DNA of 64,000 nucleotides. Origin: Astropecten irregularis (taxonomy: Eukaryota > Echinodermata > Asteroidea > Paxillosida > Astropectinidae). The stretch lies in the NCBI GenBank assembly GCA_963971285.1, contig OZ020244.1, forward strand, positions 30,628,001 through 30,692,000, given 5' to 3'. The stretch's first letter is position 1; each line of letters begins with the position of its first letter. Shown here one piece after another: positions 11,907 through 25,650 of this stretch. The notes beneath the pieces are model-generated. The model did not search any database and was not told the DNA's origin. It saw nothing but the letters and a program-made list of their open reading frames with translations. Made by a program: the position numbers and the translations under genes.

Positions 11907-13740
11907 CTATACACCAGGGGAAGAGCCACACACATCCGTGCTAGCGTTGGTAACCCCCGTCGTTGGGGTTACAGCTGTCATTGATGATTCTTTGGTGTCA
12001 TTCTGTTCCTGGAAAGATTGTGGAGGCATAAAGACATGGAGGGCTGTGACGTGGTGATCGCTGGCACAAACTTCGCATTTGATGATGTTGTTGCAATCCT
12101 TTGCAACGTGATTTGTCGTCATACAGCACTTGAAACACACTCCCAACTCGTGCAGCAGCTGCTTGCGCTCAAAGAAGGGTTTCCTTCAAAAGAGCAGGCA
12201 CTCATGCAAAGGATGTTTTGAGTCATGCAAGACACACATCTGCAAGCTTGGTTCCCTGGGTTTGGTAGCATCGGTGACATATGTCTTCTGAACACTGACC
12301 AACTTGGTTGACCATGACTCAGAAGGTAGACTGACCTGGAAACCTGGGTCATTCCGCATCTTTGCTTGTGAATGGATGAAGTCGTGGAACACTTGAAAGG
12401 GTGGGAATAGCCCAGCGTTGGAGCGCTTGTATTTTGATCCAAAAGTCATCCACTAGTCCAGGGTACTTGCCAGAGTTCTTAAGGTGCAATGCTTCCAGAA
12501 CCAAGTGATCAAGCTGAAGACGTTTTTTGGATTCCCCAGCTGAGACCCTTGGAAATCCCTGATGACGGGTCATGATGTTTGCTTCTGTGGCCTCAGGTGA
12601 CCCATATGTTTTATCCAGCAAAACCTTCAATTCATCTGCAGGCTCGTTGAGGTACACCAAGTGCAGTGGTTCCACCAATTTCCTTGAGTTGTCGCCCAGC
12701 CATTTCAAAACAAGGTTAAATTCTTGAGAGAGTGGGATGTTCAGTTTCTTCACAGTGTTGATAAGTGATGCTTTCCAGGGTTTATATGTAGCTGTGGAGT
12801 CATTGAAAGATCATCGCAGGCTCGATGCTAACAGCTCCTTTCTGAAAATGACGTTTATTGGTCGGTTGGGTCACATGAGACAACTGTGGGATGGAATTAG
12901 ATGCTTGACTGACAGCGGTAGGTTCTGCCCTGGGACTATGGACCGGTAATTGTGTGACCGCAGGCAGGACGTGAGCCAAAACTGGCTGGTTGTCTGGGAG
13001 TAGAGAATTGTAGGATTAAACTGGCTGGTTGAGAGACAGCAAACAGTTGTGCACTTGAGCTAGAGTGTTGACTGGGTGGTGTGACGTTAACTGGCTGGCT
13101 GCCATCAGACGCTTGGGGAATGGAACCGCTTGGGTGACCGAAGATGCTCGGTGATTGTGGGGTGAAGCTCGCTGGCTGGTTGCCATCAGACTGTTGTGGG
13201 ATGGAACCGCCTGGATGACCGATGATGCCCGGTGATTGTGGGGTGAAGGGGTTAAAGCTCACTGGCTGGCTGACATTGGGAGGTTGTGGGATGGAACCGC
13301 CTGTGTGATTGGTGACATTCGTCAGTTGTGAAGTGCAACTGGCTGGCTGACTATCAGGTACCTGTGAAGAGCTTAGAGAAAAGGGTACCACTGGTGGCGG
13401 CAAGCTAAGCTAACATTGATCTCATTAAGGGGTGAATCAAACGTGTTCGACTTTTGTTGACCTGACCACCACGGATCACTTAACGACAGTGGGGGAGGTA
13501 CTGGTTTCGCTTCTGGCTTAGAGTCCTAATGAAACTGTTTCTAAGGATTCGTAGACCTGCTCCTCAGCTTCTGCCTCTGCAAGCGCGGTTTCGCACTCTA
13601 GACGACTCTTCTGTTGCTTCAGCTTGAGCTCTGCCTGTTCGAGTTGTTCAATCTGTGTAAGTTTCTCTAATCGTACATTCAGAGCTGCTTTCTTGGCAGA
13701 TGCCCTTGCTTTTAGATGACATCGAGCTTCCACATGAGCT
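11907..13740 (-). pseudogene. Decayed BEL/Pao-type retroelement gag
   Basis: Reading 13740 to 11907 on the minus strand gives, in order: a charged coiled-coil segment rich in Leu, Lys and Glu (13733-13518); a Pro/Ser/Gln-rich region with an internally repeated ~30-residue unit ending PGGSIPQ-like (13403-12936); a gag-like helical segment (12753-12349); and a zinc-knuckle region with CFKC and CEVC pairs and following His/Cys (about 12140-12030). The frame is broken by several stops, a shift near 12400-12350, and a TGA shortly before the knuckle. No protease, reverse transcriptase or integrase follows, and no LTRs were recognised. It is a non-functional fragment. Confidence 0.65.
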
Positions 13741-16700
13741 GATTGTTGATACGTTGTCGGCCATGGTCAAGGTATGTACAACTGGAGTGGAGCGGTTCTT
13801 TTACTATTCTATTATTCTATTATTATTCATAATAAATGTAATTTCAAGCTGTGGCATCAATTGAAGAATGGTGTCATGTCCCCACTTTGTTGTCTGAGTA
13901 TAATAAGATAAATGGTGCAGCTCAACCCTCAGATCAAAGACGTGAAGATGATGAACGCAGAACAGCAGATTGTGCCAAAATCTCTGTCAGCTCTCAGCGC
14001 GCGAAGAGTTCGATCGTCTGCGAATAGTCTCCACGCAACTGTAATATTTATTTGAAAACCAATTCGAAACTAGCTGTGACCCAATGCAGCAAATTGAGAT
14101 AAATACCCCAGATTTGACTTTTTGAGTTATATACACTACTAGAAGTAGTAGTCCATGGGCTTTCCAATGATGCCAAAATTATTTTCATATCTTATTTTAT
14201 TCCAAAATTATGATGATTTTTACATTATTTCTGCAAACCTTCTTTTCTTGTGAAACATGCAACAGAAAGTTTTCCTCTTTATTTTTGTATGCAACAGTTC
14301 ACAAACATTCATATTGCTTTAAGATGATTATGTAATATTCATTTTTTAACAATAAATGAAAAGGGGGATGTGTGAAACTCTACCTGGGTCGTATTTTCAT
14401 ATAACACATTATGTATAATGCATTGTGCACAAATATATATATTGGGATTGTACCCTTACCCCCTCCCACCAGCCCATCCCCGCTATTTTTGCCCCTGCAA
14501 CAAAATAATCTGAACATATGCTGGGTGATAGAGGTTTTTTTCATGTGCATTGTGTTTCAAACTTGAAACTTAAATAGTGCCAAAAACATGCTCCTGTAAA
14601 TGTATACCAAAAACTGCTGACACAAAGTGTTATTGATACTTTCAATAGACCATCGTCAATCCACATCGTGAGAGGAGAATAATTTTCCACTCTACAGCAA
14701 CATACCGGACACTTTTGGCTACTAACTGCAAATGCATATGTATATCTTTCGTAGTACGTGACGAAGAATCACTGAACATACATTACGCGGATAATACCGA
14801 TAGACACCGCACTCGATGGCTTTACGATGCTCAAAATGCTTAAAGAGGATGTTCAACACTCAACAAACCTCGCTTTATTTGTTAGAACCATAATCATTAA
14901 ATTACTTGACATGAGAAAAAAAATATTTATCTCACATTGAACATAGAAAGAGAGTCTTTTTGATGATTTTTGCTCAACCCGCAAGCTACCCAAAAATCGA
15001 AACTGTCTGAATTTCGTCAATGGGAGCTTTTCATTAAATGACGTCACATTACGACGCCCTTTCATTGAATGTCTGCTGCCCCCATTGACGAATTATATTG
15101 CAAATATTTTGCAAGGTCAAAACAGAATCTAAACCGAAATGATGAAATGCAATATAACACTCAAACTGTTCATTGTAGGATTATCTCAAATTGAAGAATA
15201 AAAAAAAAAATTTCAATTACATTTTTTCCAAATGTGGTGACCGTCAGCCCTGCACTAATTGAGATACAGCTTACTACTTGGTACATGACTTTTTTCATAG
15301 TAAAGCTGATACCTATTTTTCTAACGCCTATATATCTGCAAACATTTATTTTTCTTTCATCATGTAGAGGAGATCACGTTCTTTCTTTTGATGTATAACT
15401 CGACAATAAACGATGACGTTTAAGGGCAGAAACGTCGTTGTAACTATACCCCCAAAACATCTTCAATTGACCCTCCCAAATTAGTAAAAAAGGTACACTT
15501 TCTGCCGAAAATTTCAAATGCCCCGTACTCGGTCACTGTGGGGATAATAGATCGAGCTACTCTATTATGTGCTATGGTACCAGGTTGGGATCCAATGGCC
15601 AAGATTTGAACTTAATTCGCTGACCCCTCACCTTGTCCGTTTTTCAAGATTTTGCATGGTCTTCTCACGGACTGACACTTAATAGGAAGACATGTCAACG
15701 CTCGTTTCAATGATACTTCACACACCGTGCAACCATAAACAGATCAACATGAATACGCGCTGTGAATAACGTCATATTTTGAGAGAATTTCTTTACATTG
15801 CGTAAAAGAAGACAAAAACACACTGCAAACATGTTCTAGAAAACCTCCCTTTTACTTAATTTTCTCACATTTTGTCGACATAATAATAAACACAGTTAAT
15901 CTTTAATACTTTTCCTATCAAAAAATACAAAAAAGCAAACATCGATGTTTGAGTCATTTTTTGCGATTCGGCAACTCCAGACGCCGATAACTCGAAATTG
16001 ACTTTTGGGGGATCTACCTCATTTCGCTCCATTGAAGTTACTTCGCGTCGAAAACCAGATCACGATCCCAGCAGTCAACGGTAAAAATCCGCTAGCAGTG
16101 TCCATGTTCAAGTAAATCAAAACAAGAAGACGAAAAGCCTGTGACAATTAACACAATTTTCCTGGACGTTGATATCATAATTATTTTCTAAACAAACTAA
16201 GATAAATGTTCATGACTGTTCTGATGTAAAAACTGTTTGCATGATCTTTAGCAGTTAAATATTTTCAATAAAATGCCGAAGCTTTTATTACGGACAAAAG
16301 GCCGTAAATGAAACAACTTGAAGGCGAAGGCCCGAAAACAAAAGCCTCGGTCAAACATTTCTATCATTACGATCATGCAGAACTTAAATTTTACTCAAAC
16401 CACATAATTTCGCAAACGAAAAACAGTTTGATTAGGAAGACTACATTATTTGGTATCATCATTCTAAATTTGAGAACATAATTAACAAAACATTAAAAAG
16501 ATTGATTTATATGAACGTCCAGAAACGGACCCTTCATTATTATTGTTATCCGTAAAAACATTTTACAGTGTGGGAGTACGCAACAGTACCATCCCCCCCT
16601 CCCAGCTTCGTGCGTAGGGTCTACATACTTTATGTACGGCCCCTTTTCTCAATTCAAAGTCCGACCTATTAAGACCAGGTACATGTAGATCATTGGTCTG

Positions 16701-17026
16701 CTTGATTAGATTTCTCTCGTAATAAGCTAATTTATGTATTTTTGTTCCTCTGATTCGGACGCTCCGAACTTCCCAATTAATTAATTAAAAAACTTTAAGT
16801 ATTTTAAGACAGACTGCAAATCAAAGGCTAAAAGAGTAAGATCCTGCTGGGGGGTCGAAACGTTAGCCCCTTTTAAATTACTGGTAAATAAGGTGTAATG
16901 TAGAGCAAGCAGTCTGTTTGCAGGGTTTTTATTTATATTTCTTCAAATTTTTACTGTGATTTTCCATTAGGAAAAGCATAATTATACAGGATTACAGTGT
17001 AAACATAAAATGTACATTGGTGCACT
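13741..17026. other. Gene-free stretch with an inverted repeat
   Basis: No coding exon was recognised. An inverted repeat lies at about 15008-15092, with TTCGTCAATGGG on the left and CCCATTGACGAA on the right around a CRE-like TGACGTCA. A GGCTAA / TTAGCC stem encloses a CTGCTGG...GAAAC core at 16828-16868, described in the findings. Confidence 0.4.
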
Positions 17027-17550
17027 AGGAAGTTTCATAATTTGTGGCTTTTTGGGGACAGCTGAAAACTCTGTTACCGTATTGTTTGCTGGGGATGTGA
17101 CTTCACATTTTCCTTATTGACACTATGCTTCAAACATTTCTCTTATTCTTATAAGGTGAATCTCAGGACGAGTTCTCTGGTCATCCATCACAGCATCCAG
17201 CCCCCTGTACACTTGACAACATATGGTTTGTCCACTGTCATTTCTTTGTTAGGCTTATGAAATATGGACCATTTCTTCAGACATTTTCAGCCATTAATTT
17301 TCTCTAAACAGAACTGTCAACTAAGGAAGTTGTCAGTAGGAAGGCTAAAATATAATATCCTTTGTTTTTTGGAACTTGGATGTCAGTTACAGTTGTACAT
17401 TGCATGGTGCACTAGAAAGTTGCATAATGTGTGGCTTTTTGGGGACAGCTGAAAACTCTGTTACCGTATTTTTTGATGGGGATATGACTTCACATTTTCA
17501 ATATTGAGACTAAGCTTCAAACAGTTCTCTTATTCTTATTAGGTGAATAA
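17027..17550 (+). repeat. Tandem duplication, ~385-bp spacing
   Basis: The segment containing TGTGGCTTTTTGGGGACAGC through TTCTTATTCTTATAAGGTGAA occurs at about 17027-17165 and again at about 17410-17550 with scattered differences. The duplicated piece ends in a splice-acceptor-like AG followed by GTGAAT, so it may have duplicated the front of an exon in the broken gene that follows. Confidence 0.6.
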
Positions 17551-18730
17551 TTGGCCAGACATGCCAGATGTCGATAAACGTTAACACAACTCAAGAACCT
17601 CAGAAAAGCAGTGAGTTTTGAGATTAGTATATACAGTATGATGATTCTTTAAGAACATTAAAATTATGACATATACGTAAAGCTATTAACCATGCAGTGG
17701 TACAATGCTTCAGAATTTGGTGATCTACAGAAGATTGAGGTACAAATTATGTTGGAGATAATTGATGTATATTCAAACTGGAGCTGGGTCAAATTGTCCG
17801 TGTTATTTTTTGCATATCCAGTGACAAAAAAATCAGTGTGATATATTTTACATTCATAAACCTTTTTTTTAATTTAAGAGATAGTAATTTGTATTTGCTA
17901 ATGTGCAGTTGAATTTAATTTTGCACCAGAAATCACAAAAATATTTAGAGTAAAAAGGGTTTTGATTCTAGATGCCTACAGCTGTTAACGGTTTCAAAAC
18001 TATTCTTTGCACTGATACATTTCAACTGGATAGACTTTAACACAGTATGTTTTTAAATGCAAGGAAATAATTTCATTACCACGATATAGCACGTGTAACA
18101 AAATTATATGGGACTTTATTTGCCTGATTGATTTAAAACACTTTATCATTTCACAATGAACAAGCAATATTTCAAATGTAATGGAACTTTACAGACAAAC
18201 TCCCAACTAAAAGCGATTATGTCAAAGAGTCAGTGTTTTGTAATTTAAGATCATAAAGGTATTAACATTTAAAATGAAACGACTTGTTGAAAATTTGTTT
18301 TATCTCTTCTTTTTTAGACAGGATACCCAGCAGGCCATGTCCGTATTGTGGAACCTTTCAGAGCCAACTGGAAACGGCACATATTGCTTCGCCACAAAAG
18401 TCATGATGATGTGAAAGCCATACAAGAGCTCCCCAAACAAGATGTGGCATTCAGAAAGTCAAGACTGGAAGGGATCTTTATATACAACAAAGATTCTTAA
18501 AACAAGTGGTGACAACCAACAGCTGCTACAGCAGAAAAAGACCAAAACAAAAACCAGAACTGTAATGTGTGGCAACTGCTATGGATTTTATAGCAAACGA
18601 TACTTCTGGATATGCACAAGCAACTATGCATTCAAGAGTCTCCAGTATGGAGGATTGAGTTGCCAGAGATGGTACCTGTGATTATTTGGATGGATAAAGA
18701 ACAAAGTCTACATCCTGCAAAAGTGATCGA
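17157..18730 (+). pseudogene. Broken paralogue of the zinc-finger/tyrosine-recombinase gene
   Basis: An exon-like block at 17157-17225 is acidic (ESQDEFSGHPSQHP) and has an AG acceptor. A second block ends AAAGCA with donor GTGAGT near 17609. The block from 18316 has a strong pyrimidine-AG acceptor. It contains RPCPYCGTFQSQL and, after a frameshift, KRHILLRHKSHDDVKAIQEL. After another shift comes VMCGNCYGFYSKR, followed by MHKQLC in yet another frame. The order C-x2-C...H...H, then C-x2-C-x-G-F...H...C, matches the two N-terminal fingers of the gene at 45720-51054. Frameshifts and stops rule out a working product, and no recombinase core follows. Confidence 0.5.
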
Positions 18731-19801
18731 GATCAAAGTTTTTGGTCGGAATCCCGATATTCACTATACTTATATCCCATGAAAGCATGCAAATGAAAGG
18801 AAATGAGACATGTGAAATGAAACCAAGAGAGGGGTAGATGAAAGTTTGTTTTGAGTTTTGGGGTTCATGTGAAAGAGCAGAAATAATTGAGATTTAATTA
18901 AAAATGATGCGACACTGCATTGGAATATATTATTTTATTTATGTTATTCTTTTTGTTTGTTACCTCAGTCTGTAAGGTTAAAGAGGAAAAACATGGATAA
19001 AAAGTGCTTTTACAAGTTACAACTGGATACGGCATAAGTTTACATATTTCCTACGCAGGCCGACTCGTATGCCGACCAACTCGTACGCAGATGTGGCACA
19101 AAATATACCGTTTCTGCCTCTTGGGTTTGTAAATTTGTGATCATTGAAACCTCTCGACTAATGGTATTTTTTTCTGGGATCTAGTGAAATGTAGTTTTTG
19201 CAAGAAATTAACTGCTGTCCACAAATAACGCATACCCATACGTCGTCGAGCTAGACGGCCAGTTCGATTGCGTAGTACAAACAGTACATTCCTTAAAATC
19301 TTTCCCCGAAAAGTTTACAAAATACTACTGCACGATATGCAGGCCACAACGTACGTAAATACGCCTACGGTCAACAATGTTTGTCTGACATGAATAATTC
19401 ATGATATGAGCTGAAACTCGCTCGCTGATTGGCTCCCTTGGAAATCCAAGGAAGATTCGACGAAAAGTAAAGAAAAGGAGAGGGTTTACAGCTGCACATT
19501 GATGAAACGTACCATTCTGCAAATCAGTAACAGTCCTTGTCTGTCAGAGAAGAAAAGGATTTCTTGTAGCAATGGCACCTTGGCAAATGCTTTTGCTTGA
19601 GTGTTTCACTATAGTTCATGTAACGATGAAAACAAATTTGGGACAACTACATGTAAATAGTGTGTATGTATATTTCTATGCTTAAAAGGCCTGCTCACTA
19701 AAGTAGCATCTTCCCAATGCCTAGGTCACATTTATGTGTCTTGCAACTGCTTTGTTGTTAGTACATGTGTTGTTGGAATGAACTCGTATGTGAACATTCT
19801 T

Positions 19802-20178
19802 AACAATTGACTTTTTCTTGTGGAAGTCACTACCTGTGGAAAGTCGAGTACAGCAAGATGGAAGCCGGAAAGGTTGTGTATCTGCATGATATCATCATCT
19901 AACTTGAGGACATCCACGTTCCAGATGTATCCCCTGCAGTTTCAATCGGTACCTATGAAGGCATCTGCAACTAGGCTTTGAGGGAGAGCATGACTGGTAC
20001 GTGAACCTCTTGCCGCTTTAGCATACGCAACAAGGGCTGCGGGCCTGTTACCATATTGGTAGTTGTATTTCAGGAATGCAGAAAGCCTATCGCGTGACGT
20101 GTGGTTTGGATATCTCTCCTTGGCATCCTTCCAGGCCTTCAGGTTAACCTCACGAAGAATTGTACAGGTATAAATCAT
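19802..20178 (-). pseudogene. Coding-like exon with a single in-frame stop, family unknown
   Basis: On the minus strand one frame runs from LREVNLKAWKDAKERYPN through LSAFLKYNYQYGNRPAAL and FIGTD. It meets one TGA, then continues as NCRGYIWNVDVLKLDDDI to LDFPQ and a GTAGTG donor-like site. The frame stays protein-like on both sides of the stop. I do not recognise the family. It could be a pseudogene, or two exons whose true borders I cannot place; a 19-nt intron would be too short. Confidence 0.4.
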
Positions 20179-20454
20179 GTTTGACTTGTTGATTTTTCAT
20201 GAAGATCACATTAATTTCAACAGCATTAATTTCAGGTCACAGTTAATGTCAATGTTGATCTTGCCTCTTTGCTAAAAGTTGGTAGAGATATGTTGTTTAT
20301 GTTTCTACAACATTATTATCAAGGCAGTTAATTATGATTGAAACATCCCGTCTGTCCTGTGTGGAGCTGTTCCAGAATGGGAATTTGGGAGGATATATCC
20401 AGGAACAGGAAATGTCGGAACACATTTGGCTTGATGTGGCCTGAGGTAGCAGGG

Positions 20455-20670
20455 AACGAACAAAATAACGAGCAATCGAATGAGCAAAATGAGCAAGCAA
20501 ATGAGCAGAATGGGCAAGCAGATGAATAAATGAGCATTCAAATGAGCAAGCAAATGAGTCAATGGGCAAGCGAATGAGCAAAAGAGCAAGCAAATGAGCA
20601 ATCGGGAGACCAATCGGATGAGCAAATGAGCAAGCGAATGAGCAAGCGAATGAGCAAAATGAGCGGGAAA
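20455..20670 (+). repeat. AATGAGCA minisatellite
   Basis: Tandem copies of an imperfect 8-12 bp unit, mostly AATGAGCAAGC and AATGAGCAAA, run for about 215 bp. The repeat keeps several frames open (Asn-Glu-Gln runs on the + strand), but this is a by-product of composition and there is no sign of a gene. Confidence 0.8.
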
Positions 20671-23600
20671 TAAGACAAACTATCTATATAAATTTAATGG
20701 TTGCATGCATTTCTAGTCATTACGAGATTAACCTTAAATCGGTCAACATACCTTTTCTGTAGTCAAACCTTATGTTTGTTACACATGTGACAAACTCTTT
20801 TTCCGGAGTTATAATCTTTGGAGGCATGCAGAAAGTACACATGCTGAACGTGAATCGTCTATGGATGAAACTAAACACTGCATGGTGTCGATTTGTTTTC
20901 ATGATTGGGGATGATTGGTGATTTGTTGTCCTATGCGAGGGAAAGAAGTGACCGAGCGGGGGAGGCTGTGAGAGGTGAGTCGAAAAGTCGCATTTAAAAA
21001 CGATATTTAGAAGAATTAAACAGTATAAATTCACTGCGGAGACTCAAAAAACAAGGATCATGTAATATTTCTATAGAATAAATATGAATGATGTTCAACC
21101 TGGAAATATTGGGGGGAATGATAATACACGCCACCCCCCCACCTCAACTATTGGTGGGGGGGATATATCCCCCATCCCCCCAGATCGACACCCATGAAAC
21201 TAAACACGATTATCGTGAAATTGGCGATCCGGAAACAGAAGAAACTGAGTCTGTACAAGTTTGCCTCTTCATTTTTTTTATGTTTTTTCATTATATTTTT
21301 GCTGTTGGTTCCCTACATGAGTCGAGTATGCATGAAAATCCCCCGTTTTACAAAGCCCTTCAAAGGAAAACCAAATGCTGGTTTAAAACCAAAATAAGAC
21401 TCGCCATTCATTATTTGTCAGTATATTCTCTGTATGAAGGCAATAAAATAACATGACTAAAAAAAGCACTGCAGCCGCCCTTTAACAATGACAAATTTCA
21501 GTCATTGTCATTGTCAACTTGGACCTCCTATGGGAATTTATATATGGCCAACAGATCGCACGTATGTGTACGTGTCAACACAACAAACGACCCGAAATAA
21601 CGTCTACGCCACACACACAAGCCTGTAATACCGTCTTGTCCATTATTACTCCAAACTGCCCGGAAAATTCCGGGCAATAACCCCCCGCGTAGTCGGCGCA
21701 TCATGACGTAGCCTAATTTGCATTAATATATTCTGAAAATTTGCATGGAGATGAAGTCTAGTACCGCAACGACGTCGCAAGCATTATATGCAGTACGCAT
21801 ACGCTTACACACATGTAGGCCCTATACTGTGTAGTACTTGTAAATTACATGTGCCGTACATGTAGGCCTACTACATTGATATCGTACCATGGCTGCTGAC
21901 GGATCGTATTGAATTTTGAGGCCTTGGATTTTGCAACACAAAAGTTGGGATTCGAGAGTTTTCGAGAACAAGGCTCTTAGACGATTTTGGAATGGAATAA
22001 ATTTACTAACCGTGCCCCTCGAAATCATTCCGTGTCTTCATGGAGCCCGGGAACAGACTCTATGGTATCATAATTCAGTGAAATTATTTCATTCATCCCT
22101 TCATCCCTTCATTTATTTTGGCAACATACTGTACACATGAAATACACAATAAATAACGAATAACAAAAGCCAAGGATAACCCAAAAAGCTGTAAAATACG
22201 GCTTATTCATATCCTATAATTTCTCGAAATCTTGTTGTGCCACATGACAGTTGATCGAAGTATAATCAAGCCACGCCTTTGGTAATGACCATGGAGCTAC
22301 CTGTTTTTTTTAGCTCCGTGGCAATAACGGATGCGGCTGAGTTTCAAACGACCGTCATTACGTGATCATAATGCACTGGTATATATCACGCCCTACCACG
22401 TGCGAGGATTGGACGCTGACCAAAACAGCGCATTGCACCCCGTTGCTGACCTCAATGAATATGCAATTTTTACCCACAGAGGTCACGCTCAGTCTTCGTC
22501 ACGTGACACCATAGTAAACCAACAAGACGTTGTTTTTTCGTAGGGCGGTGGAATGGTCCACTTTTTTCACGTGGGTCGGGTATTATTGTTTGGAGGGACT
22601 AGTAAGGTACAACTACGTAATACCGTCTTGAACAAGCCCCAAAATGAAATGAGATAATGAATCTACTTAAGTAAATTACATAATAAAAGTGTTACTTTTC
22701 TTGATGTGCTCATAATTGGCCATAAAAAAATTGTTGTATTGGCTTACCGGAGGTTTGGAAAATAGGGTAGGGCGGGCAGATTATTTATTATTTTTTATCT
22801 AATTTTTCCTGGGGTATTAAATGCTTTTCCCCTGTATATCACAGTATTTGACGTGTCAAATGAAGACAAGAAATGACATAACAACTTTAACGAGTCTGGT
22901 TTCCATCTTTTGCTCCTTTTAAGCTTTTAATCTGCATACAAATTTGCGAATTTTAAATTTTTTTATATTTTTTTTCCGATTTTTATTTATTTATTTATTC
23001 ATTATTTATTTTAAAATGTTTACGATCGGGGCATATTTTTGGGTCGGGCGGGTTACGCCAATACAACAATTTTTTTGTATGGCCTAAGATACCCAGCTCT
23101 ATCATGTATGGTGTGCTAGAGCAATGTTTAGTGCATCATGCTCCCTGCCTCTTGTGATCAGTATAGCAGTTGTGTGTGACACTGAAAACAAATCTAGGCT
23201 GGCTGGAACATGTCAAAGGTTCAAATCCCACTCAAGTCACAAATTTTTTCTTCTTCATTTTTGCTTTATAGCACATCTTGCAGAGAAGGCAAGTTTTCTC
23301 ATTGGCCTACTGATACCAATTCAGTTGATTCAGCTTATTATGATAACCTCAATCTTTGAGCTTTTGACATTAGACCGCCAAGTTTTCTTTTTGAGAGAGG
23401 GCATACCAATATAGATGCCTTGTCATACGGAACTCCAAGAATTTGCAGTTTTCCAGAATAAGTGGATAATACACACATAATGTGTATTGAAAGAAAGATG
23501 AAAATTGGGTTTTGAGGTTGGGTAATTTAGTCTTATTTTTCTCTCAATTATGATTTCAGCCAAATTTTGCTCAAATTCTACATGGTGATAGCCAAAACAT

Positions 23601-23916
23601 GGCTGTATCACATATCTTAATCTGGAAGTGATATACAGTTTAAATCTTTTATCTCGACGCAAAGTGTTGCGTTTGTGGGGGGGACACTCTGTACATGTGC
23701 TCTATGCATTACTTAAATGATATATCATGTACCCTGTGGAGTGTGAGCAGCCTTGTGAATTCATTGGACATTAGGTACATAAGTTTTAATTCATTCGATC
23801 TAAACTCTACCTCAAACTACATGTACAATGACATGCACAAGAACAAAAACAATCAAAGCATAGAAAACGTACATTTTATTTCAACTTGCTTCTGGATTTG
23901 TTTCAACACTTTGTAC
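20671..23916. other. Gene-free stretch
   Basis: No supported exon was found. It includes a G/C-run fold near 21110-21185, where runs of C and G could pair, and a short hairpin near 22288-22318 (GGAGCTA / TAGCTCC). Confidence 0.4.
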
Positions 23917-24842
23917 ATATCGTCGACGTTTTCACGAACTGACGAATCAGCCGAAAATCACTCAAATTTTCATTTTCCATTTTTGGGGCTATTTCGGTAT
24001 ACCTTAACGTCCTTTACGTTTTAGTGAAAGTAGTTTTAGTAAAAACCGTCTAATTTGCTAATTATGCTAATTGTAAAAAGTGACGAATGTGCTGGAAATG
24101 AACTTTGTGTTTTCACGAACTGACGAATCCGTACACACAGCCACGCAAACTATGAACTGAGAAAATCGCGTTTGAAGTTTTACGTTTTTTAAATCACCAT
24201 CTCGGCGAATTTTAAGCTTAAATCCAAACAATTTTAGCAAGTTTGGAAAGGACATGAGTTACTTGAGATCTTGAACATACTTTAATATGCAGTTGCTTAT
24301 TAATTAAGACGCTGCTCATTACGAAACAGATTCGTCAGTTCGTGAAAATGCAAAATCATGACTGACACACGGTAGCACGGCGATTCGTCACTGCGCGAGC
24401 TCGATTCGTCAGTGAAAACGCAAAACGCGCGCTACACAAAATCAGTCCTGTTAGAAGGGCGCATGCGCTGTATGAGACGAATCAGTGTTGGGCGCGTGGC
24501 ATTCAGGGTTTTGCGTTTTCACGAACTGTCGAATCGAGCGCGCGCAGTGACGAATCGCCGTGCTACCGTGTGTCAGTCATGGTTTTGCATTTTCACGAAC
24601 TGACGAATCTGTTTCGTTATGAGCAGCGTCTTAATTAATAAGCAACTGCATATTAAAGTATGTTCAAGATCTCAAGTAACTCATGTCCTTTCCAAACTTG
24701 CTAACATTTTTGGGATTTGAAGCTTAAAAGTCGCCGAGATGGTGATTTTGAAAAACGTAAAACTTCAAACGCGATTTTCTCAGTTCATAGTTTGCGTGGC
24801 TGTGTGTACGGATTCGTCAGTTCGTGAAAACGTCGACGATAT
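23917..24842. mobile_element. Inverted-repeat element with recurring 20-bp motif
   Basis: The ends are exact 32-bp inverted repeats (23917-23948 and 24811-24842). Inside, a second very long inverted repeat pairs about 24110-24440 with about 24500-24830. The motif TTTTCACGAACTGACGAATC or its complement recurs at 23929, 24110, 24329, about 24400 (short form), about 24513, 24590 and 24811. The outermost CGTCGACG is itself a palindrome and may be an 8-bp target duplication. There is no coding capacity. It looks like a fold-back/MITE-type element whose right part has been internally doubled. Confidence 0.75.
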
Positions 24843-25650
24843 ATACACATTGAAACCATTGAAAGTGCTGCAAAAGAGCAGTTTAATGGATTGATGCCGA
24901 ATTATGGCAAATTACTTATGATTTGTGAAACTGCTTAAAAATATTCTTTTTCAATATTAAATTTAACATTTTCCCCTGGACTCTGGTATCAAGTTTTACA
25001 TTTTTGTTGCTGGCTATACACAAGTTATAACTTGTAGTGGCATTTTTGCCTCCCTAGCTATTTCCTTTTTACACTGCATTGACTTGTCCTTGCTGTTAAG
25101 AGCAAACTCCTAACTTGTATTTGAACTTCATGGTCAATTACATTCATGAAATGCATGCCATTTGCAGTTTGAGTGGAAGTAGTGCAGGTCCTCAGAGTAC
25201 TAGATTTTCACACGTGCACAAGCATAATATATCAATCATCCATTGGATTTTGTGAAATTAAGAGCAACAATTCTGTGAAAATGTTTGCCTTTTTGACAAT
25301 GTTTCTTTACCGAGATACAAAGTGGGTGCACCAGTTAAATCTTTTATTCCAGCCACTTTGCTCTAGACATGAGACCTTTCTCAAAGCTCGGCTCAGGCTC
25401 CGATCCATATTCTGAAAATATAGGTTTTGTCCAGCGGATAAGGGGGAAAATCGTGCACTTTGTGGTAAAAGCATGAAACTTGGCACACATGACTTTGATA
25501 CCAATACATGCAATTTTAGATATAGTGCCATTTCTGAATTGGCCTGTGTTGGCCTTGGCGGCCATTTTGAAAAATGTCCGCCAATTCTGATATAAAACTA
25601 CATAACTCAGAAAGTAAGAGTCCTAAAATCTTCATTCCAGTGGCTATGTA
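24843..25650. other. Gene-free stretch; left copy of a duplicated flank
   Basis: No exon was found. The right end (about 25540-25650, with GGCGGCCATTTTGA and AGTAAGAGTCCTAAAATC) is repeated at about 28150-28245, on the other side of the element at 25653-28072. Confidence 0.45.
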